Shown: piece by piece, positions 32,499 to 40,434 of the stretch
Numbering within the stretch: position 1 is the stretch's first letter
Layout of the letters: every line of letters begins with the position of its first letter
From: Maccoyibacter intestinihominis
GTDB lineage: Bacteria; Bacillota; Clostridia; Lachnospirales; Lachnospiraceae
Assembly: GCF_040096355.1 (NCBI RefSeq)
Contig: NZ_JBBMEX010000002.1
Coordinates: 248,001-312,000, forward strand
DNA: 64,000 bases
Direction of reading: 5' to 3'
Notes under the pieces: model-generated
What the model was told of the DNA's origin: nothing
Database searches by the model: none
The model's input: only the letters and a program-made list of their open reading frames with translations
Position numbers and translations under genes: made by a program

Positions 32499-33107
32499 AT
32501 GAACGTATATGAAGAAATAGATCAGGAAACAATGATGTTGCTTTTAGATTCCTTGTGTAAACGGACAGTGGAGGGAAAACAGATATGGGAAAATATGGAG
32601 TATAATCCTATTTCCTTTTTACAGAAAGATATTTATGAAAAAGAAGGTACCTGTATATCACAAATGTTTGAAGCAACGACAGTGTTCAATAACATTGAAT
32701 ATGAATTAGAGCTTTCAGAGTCAATCGAACTTCCGTCTGGCAAGGGAGATATTTTTGGAACAATTTCTTATGAAACAGAAGACGGAAAAGAGAATACGTA
32801 TGATTTCTCTTTGTCTTTTGATGTAGAGAAATATGATGATGCGAATGCGGAAGAATTGCAGGGGATTTTTGGGAGCTCAATCATTGTACAGTTTACAGAT
32901 GCAATAGTGGGAATATTTGAAAATTCAGATGCGGTAGCTGAGGGATTTGCTTATGCAAGATACTATCATCAAACAGGAATTGATTCGGAATGGGAAACCA
33001 ATCCTCTTGTGAAACTTGGTGAGAAACTGATGCAAGAGCACGCAATGCTGGATTTTCATAAAATAGTATTGGATACAGCTTCTAGGGAGCGTTTATTGAA
33101 ACGGTAA
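32499..33107 (+). CDS. Hypothetical acidic protein, 202 aa
   Basis: The start at 32499 follows AAAAAGGAGG. The product is acidic, with no signal peptide or TM segment, and has an alternating beta-rich middle (ELELSESIELPS, GTISYETEDG, YDFSLSFDVEKY) and a helical C-terminus. No family was recognised. It lies between the orphan winged-helix gene and the structured RNA/PBECR4 unit, and could be cargo of unknown function or an immunity protein. Confidence 0.55.
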   Translation: MNVYEEIDQETMMLLLDSLCKRTVEGKQIWENMEYNPISFLQKDIYEKEGTCISQMFEATTVFNNIEYELELSESIELPSGKGDIFGTISYETEDGKENTYDFSLSFDVEKYDDANAEELQGIFGSSIIVQFTDAIVGIFENSDAVAEGFAYARYYHQTGIDSEWETNPLVKLGEKLMQEHAMLDFHKIVLDTASRERLLKR

Positions 33108-33155
33108 GTAACGGGTTATAATAAGATACAACCAATCAATTTTTTGTGGAAACTA

Positions 33156-33184
33156 TTGATATTTCTTAGGGTATCGCATATAAT
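33156..33184 (+). promoter_or_regulatory. Strong sigma-A promoter of a structured RNA
   Basis: TTGATA (33156-33161), a 17-bp spacer and TATAAT (33179-33184). The G+C-rich structured stretch starts within about 20 bp. Confidence 0.72.
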
Positions 33185-33189
33185 ATAAT

Positions 33190-33443
33190 TAAGCCAAAAG
33201 GTTTCGTGTAGCGGCACGTAAAAGCTGTACTGTGCCCGGGCAGGGTAATTACTGGGACTATTTGATACTCGGAAGGGTATTACGCCCACACCAGGGAGAT
33301 ACGGTGAGTCCGCGCCGGGGACTCAATGATACCGGCGACATTTTAGACATTCGGAAGGATGTCGCGGCTGACAGCCAGCATAAAACCGCTTTTTAAGATT
33401 ATGGGCACTGGATAACAAAAAAGTTGTCCAGTGCTGTTTTTTT
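33190..33443 (+). ncRNA. Candidate structured RNA upstream of a PBECR4 nuclease gene
   Basis: About 250 nt, clearly more G+C-rich than its surroundings and without a plausible frame. Several hairpins can be drawn. Two have the same TCGGAAGG-type loop (near 33,266-33,281 and 33,346-33,363). Others are GAGTCC/GGACTC with CGCCGG/CCGGCG near 33,306-33,337, and a GCGG...CCGC stem around 33,363-33,389. It begins just after a consensus promoter and ends in a strong terminator. It matches no riboswitch class that I recognise. It could be a leader RNA, a stand-alone sRNA or the RNA antitoxin of the downstream nuclease. Confidence 0.5.
33405..33443 (+). terminator. Intrinsic terminator between the structured RNA and the PBECR4 gene
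   Basis: 12-bp stem GCACTGGATAAC (33405-33416) / GTTGTCCAGTGC (33423-33434) with one G:U pair, an A6 loop and a TGTTTTTTT tail. Confidence 0.9.
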
Positions 33444-33472
33444 ATACTATAGTGATGATTGGGAAAAGATAG

Positions 33473-34105
33473 ATGGGAAAACAACAGGATAGAGAGAAAA
33501 TTGTACAGGAGATTAAAGTAGCTGCTGATCTGTATAGGAAGCATTTAGTAGGTAAAAGATTTCTATATGTATTTGAAGGCAGATATATTGAGGTGCTTTA
33601 TAAAGCTGCCAATTTTAGGCACTTGACAGGTGTGGCCACGAACCTTTCAGCAAAAAAGTTTTATAGTTATGCAGCAAAAAAAATGCTTCAGGCTTCGCAG
33701 ATATTTTTTACACCGCAGCACCCTTTTTCATTGTGTAAGCGTAAGATTAAGCATATCGGACAGATTGCAATGCTGGCTGGCTCAGAAGGATTTATGCTGG
33801 AAGAGATTGTCACAGACACGAGAACTTATAAGTTTGGCACAACAGATCTTAATTTTACTCTATGCTTAAATAAAGAGTATGATGATAAGGGGCAGCAAAA
33901 GGGCGATTGCTTTGTAGTAGAATCGCTGCGAGATGAAGATTGCTTTTCTAAAAGTAGAACAGCATATACAGTAACTCATATTTTTTCAGCGCCGAATGAT
34001 GCGAAAAAATATACAAATTTACTGTTTTTAGATGAAAATGCAACGGTAGACGGTCTTCCAGATGAAATTAAAAACATGCTGGATCAAACTTTACTACATA
34101 AATAA
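33473..34105 (+). CDS. PBECR4-like nuclease-domain protein
   Basis: 210 residues. The N-terminal half has the pattern AADLYRKHLVGKRFLYVF, RYIEVLYKAANFRHLTGV and SAKKFYSYA. This resembles PBECR4, a Barnase/EndoU/ColicinE5-D/RelE-like nuclease domain found in phage and mobile elements. The conserved His of FRHLTG fits a catalytic residue. Members are predicted RNases acting as toxins or in phage-host conflict. The start ATG at 33473 comes 30 bp after a strong terminator, with a weak GGGAAAAGATAG ribosome binding site. Expression may therefore depend on read-through of the terminator. A truncated copy lies at 22,870-22,985. Confidence 0.65.
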   Translation: MGKQQDREKIVQEIKVAADLYRKHLVGKRFLYVFEGRYIEVLYKAANFRHLTGVATNLSAKKFYSYAAKKMLQASQIFFTPQHPFSLCKRKIKHIGQIAMLAGSEGFMLEEIVTDTRTYKFGTTDLNFTLCLNKEYDDKGQQKGDCFVVESLRDEDCFSKSRTAYTVTHIFSAPNDAKKYTNLLFLDENATVDGLPDEIKNMLDQTLLHK

Positions 34106-34200
34106 AAATGGAGAGTACAGGTCTTGGCGTATAGAAAATACTGCAGGATCTTCTTACGAAAGAATTTTTTAAGATATGAGAGAAAAGAGGTGCTTTCTAT

Positions 34201-34380
34201 ATGGCTACATCAAGTATCCTTACAGAGCTTGTGATTGAAGACCCCAAAAAGGCAGAAGCATTTATTAATGCACTGGAACTGTCCAGTCAAGATCCAGTAT
34301 GCAGCCCGTCTGCCCCGTTCATTCCCATATTAGATAGTGTGGAAGAGATACGGAGGTTCCTGGAAAGAAAAAACAAGTAA
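34201..34380 (+). CDS. Small hypothetical protein of the mobile element, 59 aa
   Basis: The frame starts MATSSILTELVIEDPKKAEA, and AGAGGTG lies before the ATG. The product is acidic and helical, ends in RRFLERKNK, and is soluble. The type is common in Lachnospiraceae conjugative elements, in my recollection, with unknown function. The preceding 95 bp hold nothing clear. Confidence 0.5.
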   Translation: MATSSILTELVIEDPKKAEAFINALELSSQDPVCSPSAPFIPILDSVEEIRRFLERKNK

Positions 34381-34658
34381 GCCTATGTATTGGCAAATAT
34401 CTTAGATGAATAGAAGCTATTGGAGAGGAGTCGATATGTGACGTTCTCTCCTTTTTTATGCCTAATTGAAGAGATAATGCAGTGCTTTTTCGTAAATGGT
34501 GCAAAAATCGTTTTCAACTCGTTCAGATATAATAAATCTCTAAAACCAAAAAAGGAAAGAAATGGTAATGAAACTGGGAAATCTTGCCTCCATAGTCCAT
34601 TACCAGGGAAAGGATTTGTAATTATAATAGAGCCTGTAATCAACGAGGAGATAAAAGA

Positions 34659-35015
34659 ATGCAGAATGAACTTTATATTGTAGCAGATGCCATAAAAGCC
34701 TTGCGGGAATCCAGGGGACTGACTCAGGAGCAGCTTGCAGAGAAAGCAGATATTTCCGTATCACATCTGGCGAAGATTGAAACACATGCCAGACTTATGG
34801 GAATGAAAACTTATATCCGGCTGTTGGAAGCTATGGATATTCCCATAAAAGAACACTTTATACACATGGGTACAGCGAAAAAAGATATGATGTTGAAGGA
34901 AAAAATCTGGTATCTGGTACAGGATTGTGATGAAAGAGAAACTAACCTTTTGATCTATTCCATAGAGGGAATTAAGAAAGGGCTAAAGAAATATCAGCAA
35001 GACAGCAGGAAGTGA
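34659..35015 (+). CDS. XRE-family regulator of the mobile element
   Basis: 118 residues. The N-terminal HTH_3 domain includes IKALRESRGLTQEQLAEKAD and SVSHLAKIETHAR. The C-terminus is helical. The start is placed by ACGAGGAGATAAAAG. A TATAAT lies about 33 bp upstream. Its 3' end lies just before the Spo0A_C-type gene, so they form a pair. It probably controls the element's excision or transfer genes. Confidence 0.85.
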   Translation: MQNELYIVADAIKALRESRGLTQEQLAEKADISVSHLAKIETHARLMGMKTYIRLLEAMDIPIKEHFIHMGTAKKDMMLKEKIWYLVQDCDERETNLLIYSIEGIKKGLKKYQQDSRK

Positions 35016-35041
35016 GAATACAGATAGGGAGGAAAAGGGAA

Positions 35042-35497
35042 ATGTTATCAAGAGAAAAGGTGGAAGCAGTATTATTTAAAATGGGAATGCCTGCCAATGT
35101 AAAAGGATTTGGCTATATTGTAGACAGTGTTTTGCTTCTGGAAGAAGACAGCAAGATTAAAACGACATATCTGTATTTTAAGGTGGCCCAGCAACATGGC
35201 ACGACAGGGCAGCGGGTAGAACGGGCAATCCGCCATGCGTTTGATATTGTCCGAAGCTGCAGAGGTGATTATGATGTGGTGAACCATTATATCGGTTTTA
35301 TCAACTGTGCCAATTCCCCTTCCTTATCCATGCTCACAATGAAGATACGGGAGGAAGCACTGGAAGTACCGGAACCAAAACCGGAAAAGAAAGAAGAGAA
35401 CGTGATTACGGGAATTACCGAAGACCGGCTTTTGGAGTTGATGCGGCAGGCATGTACGGAATTTTGGGCAGATATGATTATCCGGTTAAAAAAATAA
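35042..35497 (+). CDS. Spo0A C-terminal-domain-only protein
   Basis: 151 residues from the ATG at 35042, placed by AGGGAGG; a GTG at 35012 also opens the frame. Residues about 1-75 match the Spo0A DNA-binding fold: LFKMGMPANVKGFGYIVDSV, TTYLYFKVAQQ and QRVERAIRHAFDIVRS. The receiver domain of Spo0A is absent. A Pro/Glu/Lys-rich linker and a C-terminal helical segment follow. It probably binds Spo0A-box-like DNA and may link the element to the host sporulation state, or compete with host Spo0A. That role is inferred. Confidence 0.8.
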   Translation: MLSREKVEAVLFKMGMPANVKGFGYIVDSVLLLEEDSKIKTTYLYFKVAQQHGTTGQRVERAIRHAFDIVRSCRGDYDVVNHYIGFINCANSPSLSMLTMKIREEALEVPEPKPEKKEENVITGITEDRLLELMRQACTEFWADMIIRLKK

Positions 35498-36132
35498 AGA
35501 GAAATGCAGACCGAAAACAGTCTGCCAAAACACATCAGGGTTATGGTGTCTTTTGGCAGGCTGATGTTTTCAGCCGGGAAGAACCTTGAAAACTGAATAT
35601 CAGTATGGTGATATTTTTTTAAAACAAACGTGTCATTTCTGACGCTAATCTATAGAAATATCTTAAAGGACACAAAACATTTCGGCACATTCTATTTTGT
35701 ATGATGCAGGGTCATGAGCTGTGCGAAGATACACTTGTCCGCAGTGGCAGCAGGTAAGGCAGAAAAGAAGCGGATCAAACAAGGAATCGTAGAAGATGAA
35801 GGGAAAGTGTGAGCAGCGCCCGGACATAGGCTGTGGGTGGCAGGCAGTCTGAAAGCCGAATGATAATGATACCTTTGCATAAAACACTGCAACCAGGGTA
35901 GCGTCTGGGACATGCTGCAGCGGGAAAGGGTGCTGCAGGGTGTCAGGCGGCCAGCCGGGCCGGTCCTACATGCTCCCGTTCACACCGGGGTGAGAAAATA
36001 AAAAACATGCTGGCAGGGAAAGCCCTGCCAGTATGGTGTGTAAAATGGGTTCATTTTAGGGCTATGGGGAAACGCCGGTTTCTTTATAGCCCTGGAATGA
36101 AAACAGGAGCCAAAGAAAGAGGAGGCAGAGCA
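35498..36132 (+). other. 635-bp non-coding stretch with several hairpins
   Basis: No convincing gene was found. Hairpins seen: about 35,517-35,568 (arms containing CTGCCAAAA / TTTTGGCAG, probably the terminator of the Spo0A_C gene); a perfect stem CTGGCAGGG-AAAG-CCCTGCCAG at 36,010-36,031; and AGGGCTAT/ATAGCCCT around 36,057-36,096. The middle part is G+C-richer than the left half of the element. It could contain a transfer origin or a leader RNA, but no diagnostic motif was seen. Confidence 0.4.
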
Positions 36133-36678
36133 ATGAATAGAGAGATGTTACAAAAACTGTTTTCAGAAGATAAAGAGATCTTTCAGGGAGGAATGTTATT
36201 CCCTGCATGGATCTGCAAAGGAAAAAAAGAGATAGAAAATAGGAACAGTCCCCAGCGGGCGGCAGTGTATCTGGATATTCCCATTCCATGTGCCGGGCTT
36301 TTGTATTATGAAAAAGAAAAAAGCCTGCATTACTGTGAACAGCAGACATACCATGTGGTTACTTTACTGGAAGGTGTAGGGTGTGGTAATTCCATAGAAA
36401 AAGAAAACTGGCAGAGGCTGGCAGTGCTTGCAGGAAAAGGCATGATTGATGTGATTGTGGTATCCGGGCTTAGCAGGTTATCCTATTGTCCGGAAGAAAT
36501 TTTACAGACTATGGAACTGCTCCAGTCTTTTCAGGTGCAGATAGACTGTATCGGTTATGGGATTTTAGATTATGCCAGACTGAAACAGTATTTAATGCAC
36601 ACCTGGGAGAAACAGGAACAATTTGAGCAGGACTTAGATGCGTATCTGTGCAGTTGCTGTACCAGGGAAGGGATATAA
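36133..36678 (+). CDS. Catalytically dead resolvase-like accessory protein
   Basis: 181 residues from the ATG placed by AGAGGAGGCAGAGC. The order of elements follows a serine-recombinase catalytic domain: RAAVYLDIP where active enzymes have RxxVYLRLS, then GMIDVIVVSGLSRLS in the place of the usual IVKDLSRLGR helix, and LLQSFQVQIDCIG. The catalytic Ser position is replaced (DIP for RLS), so it should not cut DNA. Its stop overlaps the next start (TAATG). It may be a directionality or assembly factor for the three recombinases downstream. Confidence 0.6.
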   Translation: MNREMLQKLFSEDKEIFQGGMLFPAWICKGKKEIENRNSPQRAAVYLDIPIPCAGLLYYEKEKSLHYCEQQTYHVVTLLEGVGCGNSIEKENWQRLAVLAGKGMIDVIVVSGLSRLSYCPEEILQTMELLQSFQVQIDCIGYGILDYARLKQYLMHTWEKQEQFEQDLDAYLCSCCTREGI

Positions 36679-36932
36679 TGCTCTCGCGGGAAGAACTGCT
36701 GAAGATGCGGGAAATGACGTTTGAGGACATTGACCCGAAAGAGATACAAGATGTAGAGAAACTGAAGATTGATGTAAAAAAGAGCAAACCGGAGAAGGTC
36801 CGGGAAATCCTGGAGTCCGGAAAGAACCCTTATTTTCTGAAATATAAGGGGATCACCATAAAGATTGGGTTTGCTTCTACCAACCGTACCATAGAGGAAG
36901 CCATGCAAAGCCTTGTGCAGATGAAATGGTAA
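36678..36932 (+). CDS. DUF6870-like protein
   Basis: 84 residues, overlapping the upstream stop by one base. It contains LLKMREMTFEDIDPKEI, then VEKLKIDV, KNPYFLKYKGITIKIGF and RTIEEAMQSL. This fits DUF6870, a family frequent next to recombinases in Lachnospiraceae mobile elements. Function unknown. Confidence 0.65.
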   Translation: MLSREELLKMREMTFEDIDPKEIQDVEKLKIDVKKSKPEKVREILESGKNPYFLKYKGITIKIGFASTNRTIEEAMQSLVQMKW

Positions 36933-37032
36933 AGCCACGACAGGGATAGGGAAGAAAGCGGATTGTTGGCAGATTACAGGGTGGACAAACCTTCTGGACT
37001 ATGGTAGGATGATGGCAAGGACCCAGTAGCCT

Positions 37033-37071
37033 CTATCATTTAGGGAATCGGCTGACGAATCTAAATGATAG
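37033..37071 (+). promoter_or_regulatory. Hairpin overlapping the ribosome binding site of the first recombinase
   Basis: Perfect 11-bp stem CTATCATTTAG (37033-37043) / CTAAATGATAG (37061-37071). The 3' arm runs into the AGGAG at 37070-37074 that serves the ATG at 37083. It could repress translation, or it could be a protein-binding palindrome. Confidence 0.6.
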
Positions 37072-37082
37072 GAGCGAATACA

Positions 37083-38750
37083 ATGAAAAATCAAATACTT
37101 AAAAAAATCTATCGTGCGGTTGTTTACCTGCGCCTTTCTGACGAAGATGGTGATAACAGGGAAAGCGACAGCATATCAAACCAGAGGATACTAATCCATA
37201 GCTTTTTAAAGAGCCACCCTGAAATTCAGGTGGTAAAAGAATGTGTAGATGATGGATATACCGGCACAAACTTTAACCGCCCCGGTTTTCAGGAAATGCT
37301 GCGTATGCTGGAAGAGGGGGAAGCAGACTGTATTATTGTCAAAGACCTTTCCCGTTATGGAAGGGACTTTTCCGGTGTTTTACAGTATGTGGAACGTATC
37401 CTGCCGAAAATGGGTGTGCGCCTGATCCTTGTCAATGACAATTATGACAGCCTCACGCCAAATCGTGATTTCCTTACCCTGAGATTTAAAAGTTTAATCA
37501 ATGACCTTTACCCTGCGGATACTTCCAAAAGTGTGCGTTCCCATTTGTATGTCAAAATGACAGCCGGGCAGTGTGTAGCGCCTTTTGCTTTTTATGGTTA
37601 TCTGAAATCCGAAGAGGATAAACATAAGCTGGTCATGGACGAAGTGGCAGCTTCTGTTGTACGGGATATTTACCACATGAAAATGCAGGGCTACAGCCTG
37701 ACGGATATATCCGAAGAATTAAACCGGCGTGGGATCTTGACGCCTCTTCGGTATAAGCAGGTATATTTAAAACAGAAATTAAAGACAGGGTTCCGTCTGA
37801 CGGAAAAACCGGTCTGGATGCCAACTATGGTGCGTCGTATCCTTCTTGATGAACGCTACACCGGAGTGCTGATACAGGGAAAAACCACAACGCCAAACCA
37901 TAAAGTAAAGGTTGTGATCCACAAAGAGGAAGCTGAGTGGATACGGTATGAAAATGCTTTTGAGCCGGTTATCAATAGACACCAATATGAAGTGGTGGGC
38001 AACCTGATGAAAATGGATACCATGAGAGGTGCAAAGGGGCTAGCGCTTCTTTCAGGCCTGGTAAAATGTGGGGACTGTAAAGAAAGCATGGTACTGAAAA
38101 GCCCAGATAAAGTCCACCACTATTATGTATGTTCGACTTCCCTTTATGAAAAGCAGTGCAGTTCCCATAGTATCAGTGAGAAAAAACTGGTAGGAGCTGT
38201 GACAGAGGCAATCCTGCATTATATTTCTGTTCTGGTGGAGCTGAAAGAGATACTGGCGTATGTAAAAACTGCCTCAATCCCAAGACAGCGGCTTTTGGAA
38301 GAAGACAAAAAACTGGAGATGCTGGAAAAGGAGAGCCAGAGGATTTTAAACATTAAAGTAAAACTGTATGACAGTTTTGCAGAAGAAATCCTGGACCGGA
38401 CAGAATTTGAAACCTTCAAAGCAAAGTATGACCAGTCTTTAGAGGAAATCCGGCAGGCAATGGAGTGCCAGCAAAGGGAAATCCGAAACTTGCAGGAAAC
38501 CCTTGAAAAACAGCAGGAGTGGCTGGAATATTTTCTGGAATACCGGGACCGGACGGAAGTGGACCGCTTAATGCTGGTAAACCTGGTCAAACGGATTGAG
38601 GTATATGAGCAGAAGCGCATTATCATTCATTTTTGGTTTGAAGATGAATTTGAAAAGGTATTGGGACTGCTGGAAACGGTAAATAGAGCAAAGCCGGATC
38701 AGCATGTGGAAGCCTTCCTGAAAGGAAAGGGGGCGGAAGCAAGTGCCTAA
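37083..38750 (+). CDS. Large serine recombinase 1
   Basis: 555 residues from the ATG at 37083, the one with an AGGAG site. The catalytic domain has VVYLRLSDED with the nucleophilic Ser, SISNQRILI and IVKDLSRYGRD. A recombinase domain follows (FAFYGYLKSEED, DISEELNRRGILTP, RRILLDERYTGVL). A zinc-ribbon region has CGDC and later Cys, then a long coiled coil (about 400-490). It is the TndX/TnpX-type integrase class used by integrative elements. It is followed by two more recombinase genes in overlapping frames. Confidence 0.93.
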   Translation: MKNQILKKIYRAVVYLRLSDEDGDNRESDSISNQRILIHSFLKSHPEIQVVKECVDDGYTGTNFNRPGFQEMLRMLEEGEADCIIVKDLSRYGRDFSGVLQYVERILPKMGVRLILVNDNYDSLTPNRDFLTLRFKSLINDLYPADTSKSVRSHLYVKMTAGQCVAPFAFYGYLKSEEDKHKLVMDEVAASVVRDIYHMKMQGYSLTDISEELNRRGILTPLRYKQVYLKQKLKTGFRLTEKPVWMPTMVRRILLDERYTGVLIQGKTTTPNHKVKVVIHKEEAEWIRYENAFEPVINRHQYEVVGNLMKMDTMRGAKGLALLSGLVKCGDCKESMVLKSPDKVHHYYVCSTSLYEKQCSSHSISEKKLVGAVTEAILHYISVLVELKEILAYVKTASIPRQRLLEEDKKLEMLEKESQRILNIKVKLYDSFAEEILDRTEFETFKAKYDQSLEEIRQAMECQQREIRNLQETLEKQQEWLEYFLEYRDRTEVDRLMLVNLVKRIEVYEQKRIIIHFWFEDEFEKVLGLLETVNRAKPDQHVEAFLKGKGAEASA

Positions 38751-40434
38751 GGTAAGCAAAAGAGGACAGAAAAGACAAAGCAGCAAGCCGGAAATGAAGT
38801 ATCTGAGAACCTATATTTATGTAAGGCTTTCCGAAAAGGACGGAGGGCATGGCAGAAGGGATTCCATTTATATCCAAAAACAGATCTGTGAAGACTACGC
38901 AAAGAAACACCCGGAAATGCTGGTGGTAAAAGTCTATGCGGATAATGGTGTGACAGGTACAACGTTCCAAAGGAACGCATTTGAAGAGTTGATGGAAGAT
39001 GTGGCAAATAAAAAGGTTGACTGCATCATTGTAAAGGATTTTGCCCGGTTTGGAAGGGACGCCTTAGATGCTGTAGATTTGATTGATGTAATTTTCCCAA
39101 CTTTAAATATCCGGTTTGTTTCCGTTATGGACGAATATGACAGTGCGAACCCGGCTTGTGTAGAAGACCGGACCACCAATATTTTGAAGCACTTTATGAA
39201 TGATTATTATGCCAGGGAAGTTTCAGAGAAACTGGTACAGGCACACCGGCTGTCCAGGGAGCGGGGAGAGTTCTGGGGTTCCAGACCTCCTTATGGATAC
39301 CAAAGGGCAGAGGAAAACAGCAAGAAGCTGGTGCCGGAACCAGAGGAGGCAGAAATAATCCTGCAGATTTTTTACTGGTATGTGTTTGAAGAAATGTCAA
39401 GCTATGATATAGCAAGGGAACTGAATGGCAGAAAGGTATTAGGACCGGAGGACAGCTATCAGAAAAGGAAACAGGGAAAGGAGCCGGAAAAAAGGCGGTT
39501 ATGGAGATCAGACGGTATCAGGAAGATTTTACAGAACCCCGTTTACATTGGTGCTGCTGTTTATGGGAAAACAAAACAGATGCTTGCACAGAATATTCCT
39601 CTTCAGATGATACCAAAAGAGCAGTGGGAAGTGTGTGAAAATGCCTGGGAAGCAGTTGTGGAACGGGCGATTTATGAAAAAGCACAGGAAATTGCAAAGG
39701 AACGCTGGAAAGATACGTTAGATAACTGGGCTGCAAACCCAAAAGAAAAACAGGGGGCAGATGGTTCTTTTAAGGGAAGAATTTTCTGTGGACATTGCGG
39801 AAAACGCCTTGGAAGGTGCAGGAGCGGAGGCAATGAGAAACATAAATATATGGTTTATAAATGCCCTTCTTTTTCCCTTACAGATCATACGGAATGTTTC
39901 CGCACGGTGAATGAAATCTACATCAATCAGGCAGTCAAGGCAGCACTCCGCTACCAGATCCAGCTTGCTGTGGAAAGTAAGAAGACCTATGGTGCAGAGT
40001 TTTATCAAAAGCTGGAGCAGGAGGTAGCAGAAAAAATAAAAAATGCCAGACAGAAGTATGAGAAATATGGAAGAAAACTGGAAATCTTGTTTGAGCATTA
40101 TGCTACCGGACTGTTGGACTGCAAGGAATATCAGGAGATTAAATCAATCTATCAGGAAGAACAGCAAGCAGCCAAGCAGAATATGAAGCAGGTACAGCTT
40201 CGTGGACAGAACCTGTTAGATCAGGTGAAGGCAAGAATGGACTGGACAGAGGAACTTCTAAAGTACCAAAGATTCCAGAAGATAGAGAAAGGGATTGCTG
40301 ACCGCTTTATTGAAAAGATTACGGTATATTCCAAAGACTATGTGGAAATCGTGTTCTGGTTTGGGGATTTATTTGAAAAGGAGCTGGAAAAAGAACTGGT
40401 CAATATGGAAGGAGGTCTTCCGTATGCAGTATGA
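38743..40434 (+). CDS. Large serine recombinase 2
   Basis: 563 residues with a GTG start overlapping recombinase 1 by 8 bp. The catalytic domain has YIYVRLSEKD, then SIYIQKQIC and IVKDFARFGRD. The recombinase domain has RPPYGYQRAEE, DIARELNGRKV and KILQNPVYIGA. The zinc ribbon has FCGHCGKRLGRC, and a C-terminal coiled coil follows. It overlaps recombinase 3 by 11 bp, so translational coupling is likely and all three probably act together. Confidence 0.93.
   Translation: MPKVSKRGQKRQSSKPEMKYLRTYIYVRLSEKDGGHGRRDSIYIQKQICEDYAKKHPEMLVVKVYADNGVTGTTFQRNAFEELMEDVANKKVDCIIVKDFARFGRDALDAVDLIDVIFPTLNIRFVSVMDEYDSANPACVEDRTTNILKHFMNDYYAREVSEKLVQAHRLSRERGEFWGSRPPYGYQRAEENSKKLVPEPEEAEIILQIFYWYVFEEMSSYDIARELNGRKVLGPEDSYQKRKQGKEPEKRRLWRSDGIRKILQNPVYIGAAVYGKTKQMLAQNIPLQMIPKEQWEVCENAWEAVVERAIYEKAQEIAKERWKDTLDNWAANPKEKQGADGSFKGRIFCGHCGKRLGRCRSGGNEKHKYMVYKCPSFSLTDHTECFRTVNEIYINQAVKAALRYQIQLAVESKKTYGAEFYQKLEQEVAEKIKNARQKYEKYGRKLEILFEHYATGLLDCKEYQEIKSIYQEEQQAAKQNMKQVQLRGQNLLDQVKARMDWTEELLKYQRFQKIEKGIADRFIEKITVYSKDYVEIVFWFGDLFEKELEKELVNMEGGLPYAV

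Noticed and set aside
33190..33443. Known riboswitch (cobalamin, c-di-GMP, TPP, THF and others) or group II intron
   Set aside because: None of the core motifs that I know were found, so it is kept as an unclassified structured RNA.
34420..34683. 87-codon plus-strand frame and overlapping minus-strand frames
   Set aside because: No ribosome binding site, no protein-like composition, and it overlaps the upstream region of the XRE gene, so it is probably a chance frame.
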